Assembly (NCBI GenBank): GCA_949284415.1
Contig: CASDVM010000005.1
Location: forward strand, 1-64,000
Length of the DNA: 64,000 nucleotides
Direction: 5' to 3'
Origin: an uncultured bacterium
GTDB taxonomy: Bacteria; Cyanobacteriota; Vampirovibrionia; Gastranaerophilales; Gastranaerophilaceae
The notes beneath the pieces are model-generated. The model searched no databases. It was given only the letters and a program-made list of their open reading frames with translations, and was not told the DNA's origin. Within the stretch, counting starts at the first letter, position 1. The number at the start of each line of letters is the position of its first letter. The position numbers and the translations under genes are program-made. Of this stretch, positions 39,439 through 48,163 are shown piece by piece.

Positions 39439-40590
39439 ATGCTGAATGTGGGAGCACTAAATCAAAAAATAATTGCGCAATCGGTAAAAACTACTGCCGT
39501 TCAGCCTTCTGTACCGAAAATTAAGGAGAAAAAAGAAGGCTCATTATCTGACAAAAATTTAAAAATTGTGGCAGCAGCTGCTGCAAGTATTGCAATCGCG
39601 GGAATTTTAATCGCAAACAGAAACAGAATTGGCAGTCTTTTTAAAACAAAAAAGGTGTTAAATGCTTCAGAAAATTCTTCTTCTGTAAAGCCTAAAAATA
39701 TAAAGTCGGATGAACCTCCGAAAACTCATTCTAATCCTCTGTCTGATAAAAATAAAAATCCTGTAGAGTTGCCTGGCAATGATAAAAATCCTGTTGATGA
39801 TATTGATGATATTGATGATATTTCAGGCGATGATTACGAATATACACCTCCGGTACCTAAACTTATTGACAAAATTATACCTTACAATGAGAATTATGAA
39901 CGTTTAAGACTTGAGGCGGAAACTCCGATAAGAGAGAAAATTACGGAAATATTTAAAAGATACAGGGAGGATCAGGAGGCCGCTCCGGAATTTGATAAAT
40001 ACCGTATACAAAATGTTATAGCTCCTGAATTTATTTCTCCGCCGATAAAAGCTGATTTAAGAGAACTGGATGAGGCAGATTTAGATGCCGTATTATCTTT
40101 CCTTGAAAAATATCAATATAATGCAAAAATGCGTGCAGGCATGGATGTATCAAATATTGATGAAGTTCAGAGATTAAACAGACTTATTGAAGAGGCAGAA
40201 CCTTTGGAACAGGCTTCTTATGTATACCGCGGAATCAGAACACATGAATTGTGGGGAGAGCATAAAGAATTTGAATTTGCAAAAGATATGGAAGTCGGAG
40301 ATACTTTAAAAGACAGGGCGTTTGTTGCAACATCACGCTCTTATGATGTTGATTTAGCCGCAACAGACCCTAAAAACCTTGACGAACGTTTGCAAAATTA
40401 CGGGGTTATTATGAAAATACGTCTGCCTGAGGGAACAAAAGGGTTGGATTGCAGACGATGTTCAATGGTAAATTCAGACAGAGGTGCAAATGCAGTATTT
40501 ATTCTCCCGCCGGATTCCGAATTTAAAATAAGAGCATTTGATTACCCGCGCAGAATAATAGTTTGCGATTATATTCTGCCAAATAAATAA
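39439..40590 (+). CDS. Membrane-anchored ADP-ribosyltransferase-like protein lacking the ExE glutamates
   Basis: 383 aa from ATG 39439 (AGGAG 12 nt upstream; a TTG at 39391 is the alternative). One Ala-rich membrane segment (about 42-60), a Pro/Asn/Asp-rich linker with a DDI repeat, a helical region (about 150-255), then a fold that reads like C3/mono-ADP-ribosyltransferases of the R-S-E class: R264 in YRG, FVATSRS (297-299 ATS), and a final segment GANAVFILPPDSEFKI. At the place of the catalytic E-x-E it has A-N-A (350-352), so classical ADP-ribosylation is doubtful. NAD-binding without transfer, or a different catalytic residue, is possible. Confidence 0.7.
   Translation: MLNVGALNQKIIAQSVKTTAVQPSVPKIKEKKEGSLSDKNLKIVAAAAASIAIAGILIANRNRIGSLFKTKKVLNASENSSSVKPKNIKSDEPPKTHSNPLSDKNKNPVELPGNDKNPVDDIDDIDDISGDDYEYTPPVPKLIDKIIPYNENYERLRLEAETPIREKITEIFKRYREDQEAAPEFDKYRIQNVIAPEFISPPIKADLRELDEADLDAVLSFLEKYQYNAKMRAGMDVSNIDEVQRLNRLIEEAEPLEQASYVYRGIRTHELWGEHKEFEFAKDMEVGDTLKDRAFVATSRSYDVDLAATDPKNLDERLQNYGVIMKIRLPEGTKGLDCRRCSMVNSDRGANAVFILPPDSEFKIRAFDYPRRIIVCDYILPNK
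39796..39822 (+). repeat. Three tandem GATGATATT units
   Basis: A 9-bp unit repeated three times inside the linker of the ADP-ribosyltransferase-like gene, encoding DDI three times. Copy changes would keep the frame. Confidence 0.85.
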
Positions 40591-40606
40591 TTTATTATGG
40601 AATTTG

Positions 40607-40615
40607 TGTTATAAT
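40607..40615 (+). promoter_or_regulatory. Extended -10 (TGT-TATAAT) of the ArsB/NhaD-type gene
   Basis: TGTTATAAT with the -10 at 40610-40615. No good -35 is seen. AAAGGAG precedes the ATG at 40658. Confidence 0.5.
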
Positions 40616-40657
40616 TCACTTGTTTTAATTTATTTTGAATAAAGGAGAAAATAATAA

Positions 40658-41986
40658 ATGATTGAACATTTGCATAATATTGTTCAAAATCATGCAGTTT
40701 TTATTTCTGCTTCAATTTTGATAATTGCATATATATTTATCGCACTTGAAAAAATTCCAAAGGTTACTATAGCTTTACTGGGTGCGGTGGTTACGATTTT
40801 GTTCGGACTTGTGAGCCAGTCAAAATCAGTGAACGGAATTTTAAATCCTGATTATTTTATCAATTTTGTAGATTTTAACGTAATTTTTCTTCTTGTATCA
40901 ATGATGATTATTGTAAGTATTGCCGCAAGAAGCGGAATGTTTAACTGGATTGCTAATGAACTTTTGAAACTTACAAAAGGGCACCCGAAACTTGTTCTTT
41001 TTACGCTCGGGATTTTTACGGCGGTAACGTCTGCTTTTCTTGATAATGTAACTACGGTAATTCTTATTATGCCTGTTACGTTTTTTATAGCTGAACAGCT
41101 GGAGATAAATCCCGTACCTTTTTTGATAACAGAAATATTTGCATCAAATATCGGCGGTACTGCAACTTTAATCGGTGATCCGCCAAATATTATAATCGGA
41201 AGCGCTGCAGGATTATCTTTTATGGATTTTGTGAGAGAATTAACAGGGGTTGTCTCTTTAATTCTTGTTGTAGTTGCTGTTTTAATGATGTTTATTTTCA
41301 GGAAATCTCTGGTTGCGGATGCTGAAAAAATGAAAGCAGTTGCAAATCTGGATAATTCTAAAACGATTACGGATTTTTCTTTAATGATAAGGAGTGCGGT
41401 TATACTCGTGCTTGTTATTTTGGGGTTTGTACTCCATGATGTAACTCATATTGAAACATGCGTTACTGCAATGTTTGGTGCAAGTGTTCTTTTGTTGTTT
41501 GAAAAGCCGAAAGATATTTTGTGCGATGTTGAGTGGAATACGATATTTTTCTTTATCGGTTTGTTTATAATTATCGGCGGTCTTGATGCTTCAGGCGGTA
41601 TTGCTCTGATGGCAAAATGGATATTAAATATCACACAGGGTTCTCAAAATGCCGCATCTATGCTGATACTCTGGGCTTCAGGTTTGATTTCAGGGGTTAT
41701 AGATAATATTCCTTACACTGCTACCATGACACCTATGCTGTTAGAGATTCAAAAGGCTATGGGTGCCGATTACACATACCCGTTATGGTGGTGTTTGTCT
41801 CTCGGTGCATGTCTTGGCGGAAATATGACAATAATCGGAGCTGCCGCGAATGTGATAGTTTCTGAAACTTCTGCTCATAAAGGGTATCCGATTTCATTTA
41901 TGGGATTTTTGAAGTACGGTGTTGTTACGATGCTTATCTCGCTTCTTATAAGTTCGTTGTATATATGGTTTAGATTTTTAAATTAA
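40658..41986 (+). CDS. ArsB/NhaD-family ion transporter
   Basis: 442 aa with about ten to twelve membrane segments. The pattern TSAFLDNVTTVILIMPV and NIGGTATLIGDPPNIIIG in the first half, with an inverted second-half equivalent (SGVIDNIPYTATMTPM and GACLGGNMTIIGAAANV), is characteristic of the ArsB/NhaD (P-protein) branch of the ion transporter superfamily. Likely a Na+/H+ antiporter or anion exporter. Substrate cannot be fixed: no arsenic genes are next to it. Monocistronic. Confidence 0.87.
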   Translation: MIEHLHNIVQNHAVFISASILIIAYIFIALEKIPKVTIALLGAVVTILFGLVSQSKSVNGILNPDYFINFVDFNVIFLLVSMMIIVSIAARSGMFNWIANELLKLTKGHPKLVLFTLGIFTAVTSAFLDNVTTVILIMPVTFFIAEQLEINPVPFLITEIFASNIGGTATLIGDPPNIIIGSAAGLSFMDFVRELTGVVSLILVVVAVLMMFIFRKSLVADAEKMKAVANLDNSKTITDFSLMIRSAVILVLVILGFVLHDVTHIETCVTAMFGASVLLLFEKPKDILCDVEWNTIFFFIGLFIIIGGLDASGGIALMAKWILNITQGSQNAASMLILWASGLISGVIDNIPYTATMTPMLLEIQKAMGADYTYPLWWCLSLGACLGGNMTIIGAAANVIVSETSAHKGYPISFMGFLKYGVVTMLISLLISSLYIWFRFLN

Positions 41987-42001
41987 TATTGTTATTCAAA
42001 A

Positions 42002-43543
42002 TCAGCCGTTCAGTTTTTGTTTTTTATATTTAATAAGCAGTAACAGCGGAATAACAGCAACTGCCATAAGCGCAAGAACAGTAAACGCATCAAAAAACGA
42101 TGCCAGTTTCGACTGCTGTAAAAGCTGATTATATAATGTACCGCTTGCTTTTTTGGCTGCAATCACATCAGGATAATGTATTAAAAATTTTGTTTTCAAT
42201 GCAAGAAGTTTATGCTGGAATACAGGGTTATGCGGCGATAAATTTTCGACAAGGTATGTTTGTCTTACCTGTGAAACTCTTGCAATAAACGTAGCCGAAG
42301 CAGATGTTGCAATTGCCGTTATGATATTTTTAAACAGAGCATGTAATGATGCCGCATCGGCATTTTTAGAAGCAGGAAGAGTTTGGAATGACAGGGCTGT
42401 AATCGGAACAAATGCCATCGGAACACCAACGCACAACAAGAGGTTCGGCAATATAACACTTTCGATTGAAGATGTTGTATTCAATTGTGTGAGCATTAAT
42501 AAAGAAACAGATATTGTTAAAAGTCCTGCTGTTGCCATGATTTTTGGCTTTATATATTTTGAAAGCTCTCCGAACAGCAATAATCCGACAAGACAGACAA
42601 TTGAGCGCGGAAACATTGAAAGTCCTGATTTCGAAGGGCTGTATCCCAAAAGACTCTGGACAAACATAGGGACCAAAAGCAGGGTTGAATATATTGTAAC
42701 ATTGATAAATGAACTCATTAAAGTCCCGAACATAAAGTTTCTGTCTTTAAATACTCTGATATCAATAACAGGATATTTGTATTCAAGTTCCCATACATAA
42801 AAGAATACAAAAGCAAAAATACATACACCCGTTGTCCAACAAATCCATGTTGTGTCAAACCAGTTGTACTGCTGTCCTTTATCAAGCACAATCTGCATGC
42901 ATGCCATTGCTATAACTATTGAACCGTATCCGATTATATCAAATTTTTTATTATACTTTTGTTTTTGTGGTTTGTCGTTAGGTACAAACATTTTTACAAG
43001 CGCAAATGAAATCATGCACAACGGAATATTCATAATAAAAATCCACTGCCATGACCAGTTATCCGTCAGATACCCTCCGATGAAAGGTCCCGCAAGAGGA
43101 GAAAACATCGCGGCAACTCCGAATAATCCCATTGCAACCCCTCTTTGCTCGGACGGAAAAATTTCAAGCAAAACAGCCTGACACAAAGGTAATATTGCTC
43201 CGCTTCCGATGCCCTGAACAATTCTAGCAGCTATAAGCGCCTGCAAATTCGGGGCAAGTATGCATAGCAGGCAGCCTAATGCAAATAACCAGATACTGTA
43301 AAAAAGTAAAAGTTTTTTACCTATTGTTCTGACCAGATACCCTGTAACGGGGAGCATAAGCCCGCCTGATATGATATAGCAGGTTATAACGGTATTTGTT
43401 TCATACTGTGTTGCTCCGTAAAATCCTGCAATATGAGGCTGGCTGACATTTGTGGCAGAAGATGCCGCAAGCGACAAAAATGCCGGAAGCAATACGGATA
43501 TTGCAACTATATAGGGGTTAGTCTGCTTTTTTGTTTCTTCCAT
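42002..43543 (-). CDS. MFS drug efflux transporter, DHA2 (EmrB/QacA) type
   Basis: 513 aa, 14 membrane segments expected. DHA2 markers: N-terminal AVSVLLPAFLSLAASSATNVS-like region (second residue block), GYLVRTIGKKLLLFYSI, RIVQGIGSGAILPLCQ, and GLFGVAAMFSPLAGPFIGG (motif C type). It should move drugs across the inner membrane with the HlyD-type adaptor encoded just upstream (start and stop share one base) and the TolC-like channel at 45.2 kb. Expression is probably set by the divergent MarR regulator. Confidence 0.92.
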   Translation of the reverse strand: MEETKKQTNPYIVAISVLLPAFLSLAASSATNVSQPHIAGFYGATQYETNTVITCYIISGGLMLPVTGYLVRTIGKKLLLFYSIWLFALGCLLCILAPNLQALIAARIVQGIGSGAILPLCQAVLLEIFPSEQRGVAMGLFGVAAMFSPLAGPFIGGYLTDNWSWQWIFIMNIPLCMISFALVKMFVPNDKPQKQKYNKKFDIIGYGSIVIAMACMQIVLDKGQQYNWFDTTWICWTTGVCIFAFVFFYVWELEYKYPVIDIRVFKDRNFMFGTLMSSFINVTIYSTLLLVPMFVQSLLGYSPSKSGLSMFPRSIVCLVGLLLFGELSKYIKPKIMATAGLLTISVSLLMLTQLNTTSSIESVILPNLLLCVGVPMAFVPITALSFQTLPASKNADAASLHALFKNIITAIATSASATFIARVSQVRQTYLVENLSPHNPVFQHKLLALKTKFLIHYPDVIAAKKASGTLYNQLLQQSKLASFFDAFTVLALMAVAVIPLLLLIKYKKQKLNG

Positions 43544-44658
43544 TATCTTATTTTAACCTTTGGTACTACTGACATTCCGGGGACTATGTTGTAATCTTTA
43601 ATATCTTCGTCAAACATAATTTTGACTGGAACTCTCTGAACGATTTTTACATAGCTTCCGACAGCATTTTCAGGCGGGAATAAGCTCGATTTTGCACCTG
43701 TTGAACGCTGGATGCTGTCAACATGACCTTTAAAGCGTTTGTCCGGGTATGTATCGACTTTTATTGAAACAGGCTGGCCTTTTTTCATATGTGTAAGCTG
43801 AATTTCTTTAAAGTTTGCAATTACCCAGACATGCTCGGGAACAATATTCATTAAAGGCTGTCCTGTTTGAAGGTAGTTGCCCTTTTCAACGCTTCTGGCT
43901 GAAACCATACCTGATTGCGGGGCATAAATTTTTGTATATGAAAGGTTTAATTTTGCCTGTTCAACTTCGGCTTCAAGTCTTTTAATTTCGGCCTGAACAG
44001 CTTCTGCTTTTGCTTTGTGAGATTCTAAAGCTGATTCCATTGCCTTTGATTTTTCTGCGGCAGCTTTATGGTTAGCCTGTGCAACTGTATACTGGTTCTG
44101 GCTGTTGTCGAAGTCCTGTTTTGATACTATGCCTTCTTTATACATATCGGTGTATCTTTTGTGATCCTTTGTTGCAAAATCAAGTTTTGATTGAGCGGAT
44201 GTAACATCTTCATAAGATTGATTTACGTTTGAACTGCCCTCTTCAATTTGCTTTTCCGTAACATTAAGCTGTGCCTTTGCTTCTGCGAGTTTTGCCTCTG
44301 CCTGATGAAGTTTAACTTCATAATCAGCAGGGTCAATTTCAACAAGAAGCTGACCTGCTTTAACAACATCGTTATCATCAACAAGCAGATTAATTACAGG
44401 CCCTGATACACGCGGAGCAACCGATATAAGTCTGCCTTCAACAAAAGCGTCATCTGTTGACTGGTAAAATGTTGCATGCACTGCAAGAAATATACCCGTC
44501 AATACAAGAATTACCGCTGTTATTACAGGCACAAATACTCTTTTTTTCTTATACTCGGGGCGTTTCTTTTTTGCTTTTTCTTTTCTTACTTTTAATCTTT
44601 CTTTAGCTTTTTCTTCAAATTGTTCATCGTGATTTTTATTTTGGGGTTTGTCTGCCAT
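43543..44658 (-). CDS. HlyD/EmrA-family membrane fusion protein
   Basis: 371 aa. A basic cytoplasmic N-terminus, one membrane segment (about 43-64), then a lipoyl half (ISVAPRVSGPVINLLVDDND), a long alpha-hairpin (about 115-235, rich in Ala/Glu/Lys), the second lipoyl half (YAPQSGMVSARSVEKGNYLQ) and a beta-barrel (VPEHVWVIANFKE). It bridges the inner-membrane MFS pump and the outer-membrane channel. Second gene of marR-hlyD-mfs. Confidence 0.93.
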   Translation of the reverse strand: MADKPQNKNHDEQFEEKAKERLKVRKEKAKKKRPEYKKKRVFVPVITAVILVLTGIFLAVHATFYQSTDDAFVEGRLISVAPRVSGPVINLLVDDNDVVKAGQLLVEIDPADYEVKLHQAEAKLAEAKAQLNVTEKQIEEGSSNVNQSYEDVTSAQSKLDFATKDHKRYTDMYKEGIVSKQDFDNSQNQYTVAQANHKAAAEKSKAMESALESHKAKAEAVQAEIKRLEAEVEQAKLNLSYTKIYAPQSGMVSARSVEKGNYLQTGQPLMNIVPEHVWVIANFKEIQLTHMKKGQPVSIKVDTYPDKRFKGHVDSIQRSTGAKSSLFPPENAVGSYVKIVQRVPVKIMFDEDIKDYNIVPGMSVVPKVKIR

Positions 44659-44668
44659 ATTTCACCTC

Positions 44669-45127
44669 TTATATTTGTATATTTAATTTTTCCTCCAGGT
44701 TTGCTTTAATTTTATTTAAAACTGTCAGGCAATTTTCCAGTTCTTCGTCAGTAACTCCTTCTACCGTATTCTGCCAGTGTTCTGCGACTGTCGGTAAAAC
44801 TTCGTCATAGGCTTTTTTGCCTTCTTCTGTTATATTAATTTTAAATATTTTACGTTTGTTTATATCAGGAGTTCTTGTAACCAGTCCTTTTTCTTCAAGA
44901 ATATTTATAATTCTTGTGATATTAGGGCGGTCTTTAAGGGTAAGTGCACCTATTTGCCTCTGGTATAAACCGTCATGGTCGAGTATAGCTGTCAAAACAG
45001 TAAATTGTTCAGGGGTAATCTGGAAATTTGCCTTAATAAATTTCTGATTAGCAATTGCGCGTACCATTTTGCCTACACGTACTAATTTCATCCCTATTCT
45101 GCTTTTTAATAAATTATGCTTGTCCAT
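44669..45127 (-). CDS. MarR-family transcriptional regulator
   Basis: 152 aa from ATG 45127; the longer frame to 45178 would cover the operator and is rejected. The winged helix is clear (ITPEQFTVLTAILDHDGLYQ, RQIGALTLKDRPNITRIINILEEKGLVTR, DKRK-like wing as DINKRK). Helical ends form the dimer. MarR proteins usually repress efflux genes and are released by phenolic or drug ligands. A perfect 24-bp palindrome in the divergent region is the probable operator. First gene of the efflux operon. Confidence 0.92.
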   Translation of the reverse strand: MDKHNLLKSRIGMKLVRVGKMVRAIANQKFIKANFQITPEQFTVLTAILDHDGLYQRQIGALTLKDRPNITRIINILEEKGLVTRTPDINKRKIFKINITEEGKKAYDEVLPTVAEHWQNTVEGVTDEELENCLTVLNKIKANLEEKLNIQI

Positions 45128-45135
45128 GATTTTTC

Positions 45136-45159
45136 TTTGTGTTATTATGATAACACAAA
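45136..45159. promoter_or_regulatory. Predicted MarR operator (10-4-10 perfect palindrome)
   Basis: TTTGTGTTAT (45136-45145), centre TATG, ATAACACAAA (45150-45159). It lies 8 nt from the marR ATG and 24 nt from the ATG of the TolC-like gene, in the 56-bp divergent gap, so one site can control both directions. Confidence 0.75.
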
Positions 45160-45183
45160 CATGCAAAAAAGGATACACTAAAT

Positions 45184-46572
45184 ATGAAAAATTTTAAAAT
45201 ATTACTTACCCTGTTTATTTTGCTGTGTTCATTTAATATAGCAGCAGAAGCAAAAAACAAAAAAAATACACCCGATTACAGAGTTGAATATTTAAACCTT
45301 GACTGGTGGCAGAAATATAATGATCCTGTTTTGACAGATTATATTACTACTGCATTTAAAAACAATCAGGATTTAAAAATTGCCTCTTTTAACGTAAAGC
45401 AGTCTGAACAGGTTGTCAAAATGGCTTTTGCGGGACAGCTTCCTCAGGTCGGATTTCAGGGAGATTTGTTCAGAGATTTCAGTTCATCAACCGTTAAATT
45501 CGGGGATGTTGTAATTCCGGATTACAAACAGAGCAACTTTTTTCTCCCGCTTACGATGAGTTATGAAATTGATATCTGGGGCGAAAATTATTTGAGAACA
45601 AAATCATTTAAAAAGCAGCATGAAATTGTTAAACAGAATGAAAGAGCTTCTTACATATCTTTAACTTCTGCTGTAGCATCTCAATATTTTAACCTTATAA
45701 AATTTGATAAGTTGATAAAGGATCAGGAAGAACTTGTCAAACTCCAGACAGAAATCGTAAGATTAGAAGAAATAAAATATAATAACGGTTTGTGCCCCGT
45801 AACCGAACTTATGGATGAAAAACAGCTTTTGACACAGTTAAAAGAAGAATTGAATGTTTATATTGATAAAAGACTGATTGTTGCAAGAGAACTCGGTGTA
45901 TTGACAGGTTTAAGAGAAAAAGATTTGTCTCAAATGGCAAGATCGGATTATTCAATGCCTGAACTTTTACCGTTGCCGGAAACTATCAATGCGGAAGTTA
46001 TACAATACAGACCGGATTATTTGAAGGCTGAAGATTATATTGAAAAGATAGGAATAGATGCTAAAGTTGCAAGACGCGACTTTTTGCCTAAATTTATTTT
46101 ATACGGTCAGGCAGGCTTCAGCGCATACAATTTTACAAATATATTCGGAAATCATACTTTTAAATCTCTTGCAGGTGTTGTTCCATCACTTGATTTGTTT
46201 ACGGGCGGGGCTAAAATGGCAAGATTGAGATGGACGAAACTTGAACTTGAAAAGGCTCGGCAGATGTATGAAAAAACAATTTTAACATCAATACAGGAGG
46301 TAAATGATTCTCTGGGCGGTGCAAAAACAAGAGAGAAAAATTATAAAGAAAGCGTAAAACGGTACAATCTGGAAAATGAAAAATATAAACTTGCTGATAA
46401 AAAATTCAATATCGGCGCAAAATCACACCTTGATTTGATGAAAGATAGCGAAAAACTTATTGTTGCAGATAAAGATAAAGTAAATAATCAGGTGAATTAT
46501 CTGATTTCTACTGTTGATATTTATAAGGCAGTCGGCGGAAAAGATTTTACCACCGTGAATGATAATCTCTAA
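45184..46572 (+). CDS. TolC/NodT-family outer-membrane efflux protein
   Basis: 462 aa. A signal peptide (about 1-22, cleavage near AEA-K; the Cys in it is not in a good lipobox) is followed by two repeats of the outer-membrane efflux protein domain. Typical segments are WWQKYNDPVLTDYITTAFKN, NQDLKIASFNVKQSEQ, VASQYFNLIKFDK, and RPDYLKAEDYIEK. It forms the exit duct for the divergent MFS/HlyD pump. It is not in the same operon but shares the operator. Confidence 0.9.
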   Translation: MKNFKILLTLFILLCSFNIAAEAKNKKNTPDYRVEYLNLDWWQKYNDPVLTDYITTAFKNNQDLKIASFNVKQSEQVVKMAFAGQLPQVGFQGDLFRDFSSSTVKFGDVVIPDYKQSNFFLPLTMSYEIDIWGENYLRTKSFKKQHEIVKQNERASYISLTSAVASQYFNLIKFDKLIKDQEELVKLQTEIVRLEEIKYNNGLCPVTELMDEKQLLTQLKEELNVYIDKRLIVARELGVLTGLREKDLSQMARSDYSMPELLPLPETINAEVIQYRPDYLKAEDYIEKIGIDAKVARRDFLPKFILYGQAGFSAYNFTNIFGNHTFKSLAGVVPSLDLFTGGAKMARLRWTKLELEKARQMYEKTILTSIQEVNDSLGGAKTREKNYKESVKRYNLENEKYKLADKKFNIGAKSHLDLMKDSEKLIVADKDKVNNQVNYLISTVDIYKAVGGKDFTTVNDNL

Positions 46573-46637
46573 AATCAATCTTATATATAACACTTATGTC
46601 TGATTCTTTTCGTATTAAAAAATGTTTAAATTTTTGT

Positions 46638-47201
46638 ATGAAAAGAATTTTTTTTATATTACTTGCAATATTTTTACCGCGTATTTCATGTTTTGCGGAA
46701 GAAATTCATTTTGACAATGAAGTGTATAAGTTAAAATACAGTTCTCTGGCTCCGCAGACAAAAGGTTACGGCAATGAGTATTTTAGAAATTCTGAAAATG
46801 TCGGGAACTGGACTAAAATGATAGGAGTTTATTATTACCCGGAAGAAAAAGATCCTGTAAAATATGCCGAAAACTTTGACAAAACCGTTGAAAATACTGA
46901 AAACAGCGTTCTTTTAAAACTTATTGAAAACAAAAAAGCTGATAAGGCTGCAATAAGTTTTCTTGTAAACGGGTGTGAAAATGCTAAGAAATATTTCGAA
47001 TATGATATATACAGATTTGAAAAAAATCCAAACAAAGGAATTATGGTCTTAAAGTACGCTGTGAAGCATTACTTCACGAATGATGCTGAAATTAAATCCA
47101 TTGCGGAAAATATCAAAAAAAATAACGATAAATATCTGGAAACCATTATTACATCGCCAATTCCGCTGCTTGTAGAAAAAGATGTTCTTATTCGTGAATA
47201 A
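46638..47201 (+). CDS. Secreted protein of unknown function
   Basis: 187 aa from ATG 46638; the longer frame from 46596 places 14 polar residues before the signal peptide and is unlikely. The signal peptide (MKRIFFILLAIFLPRISCFA) is followed by a soluble domain with WTKMIGVYYYPEEKDPVKYA and a helical C-terminus (NDAEIKSIAENIKKNNDKYL). No family recognised. Probably periplasmic. It follows the TolC-like gene by about 65 nt. Confidence 0.7.
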   Translation: MKRIFFILLAIFLPRISCFAEEIHFDNEVYKLKYSSLAPQTKGYGNEYFRNSENVGNWTKMIGVYYYPEEKDPVKYAENFDKTVENTENSVLLKLIENKKADKAAISFLVNGCENAKKYFEYDIYRFEKNPNKGIMVLKYAVKHYFTNDAEIKSIAENIKKNNDKYLETIITSPIPLLVEKDVLIRE

Positions 47202-47249
47202 GAAGTCAGCCGTATTGACATATTTAGTGTGCCCGCATATTATTGAATT

Positions 47250-48053
47250 ATGGTAGTTGAAGACACAACCAGAGTAAAAGATTACTTAAATAAGACAAAA
47301 TTAAAATATCTGGATTACGTTATAAATCCTTATGTGGGCTGTCCGAACAAATGCTTGTATTGCTATGCGGCTTATATGTCAAGCTTCAGCAAACATTCTG
47401 AGGAATGGGGAGAATTTATTGACGTAAAAAGAACTGCTAAAAAAATAAACATTTTTAAACTTAAAAATAAAAAAGTTATGATAAGCACCGTAACAGATCC
47501 ATATAATTCTTATGAAGAAAAATACGGAATAACAAGAATGATTATGGAGCAGCTTGTGAAATCCGAGGCTTTTATATCAATTGTAACAAAATCAAAACTT
47601 GTGTTAAGAGATGTTGATTTATTACAAAAAATGAAAAATGTTGAAGTCGCGCTATCCGTAAGCTTATTAGATGAAAATTTAAAGAAAAAGATAGAACCAA
47701 ATTCTTCTTCCATAAAAGAAAGACTTGAAACTTTAAAAGGATTGAAGCAAAATGGAATTAAGACAATAGTATTTATTTCTCCTATAATTCCTGAAATAAC
47801 GGATTTTAAAAAAATTATAGAAGCTACAAGAGATTATACTGATGAATACTGGTTTGATAAGTTAAATCTCAGAAGCAGTTTCAAGACAAAAATGTTCAGA
47901 TTTATAAGCGAAGAATACCCGTTATACAAAACAATATACGATGATATATATAATAAAAAAAATCCGCAATATTTTGATGAAATATCAGATGATATAGAAA
48001 GATATTGCAGAGAACATAAAATAAACTATAAGAATTTTTCTGCCGGCTCATAA
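47250..48053 (+). CDS. Radical SAM protein, SPL/Rv2578c-like
   Basis: 267 aa. The radical SAM cluster motif C-x3-C-x2-C is in VGCPNKCLYCYAAYM (about 30-44), followed by a SAM-binding layout with ISTVTDPYNSYEEKYGITR and a VTKSKLVLRD strand. The group resembles spore photoproduct lyase-like radical SAM proteins of unknown reaction. The TDPYQ-like TDPYN segment is typical of it. Single gene; it ends at a bidirectional terminator. Confidence 0.83.
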   Translation: MVVEDTTRVKDYLNKTKLKYLDYVINPYVGCPNKCLYCYAAYMSSFSKHSEEWGEFIDVKRTAKKINIFKLKNKKVMISTVTDPYNSYEEKYGITRMIMEQLVKSEAFISIVTKSKLVLRDVDLLQKMKNVEVALSVSLLDENLKKKIEPNSSSIKERLETLKGLKQNGIKTIVFISPIIPEITDFKKIIEATRDYTDEYWFDKLNLRSSFKTKMFRFISEEYPLYKTIYDDIYNKKNPQYFDEISDDIERYCREHKINYKNFSAGS

Positions 48054-48109
48054 ATTGCTTCTTGACAAAATAAAATAATAAATCTTTTTAGCCGGCTTTT
48101 CCTAAAATT

Positions 48110-48147
48110 AAAAGACATTGATAATACTTCATCAATGTCTTTTTTTA
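48110..48147. terminator. Bidirectional terminator between convergent genes
   Basis: AAAAGACATTGAT (48110-48122) pairs with ATCAATGTCTTTT (48131-48143). A and T tracts on both sides allow termination of the radical SAM gene (+) and of the GH77-like gene (-). Confidence 0.88.
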
Positions 48148-48163
48148 TATAGGTATAAATCTG

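Noticed and set aside
39796..39822. Phase-variable microsatellite
   Set aside because: The unit is 9 bp, so copy changes keep the frame; only linker length would vary.
45136..45159. Reading the efflux-locus palindrome as a Rex site
   Set aside because: The TTGTG/CACAA ends fit, but the spacing is 4 bp too long and a MarR gene is adjacent.
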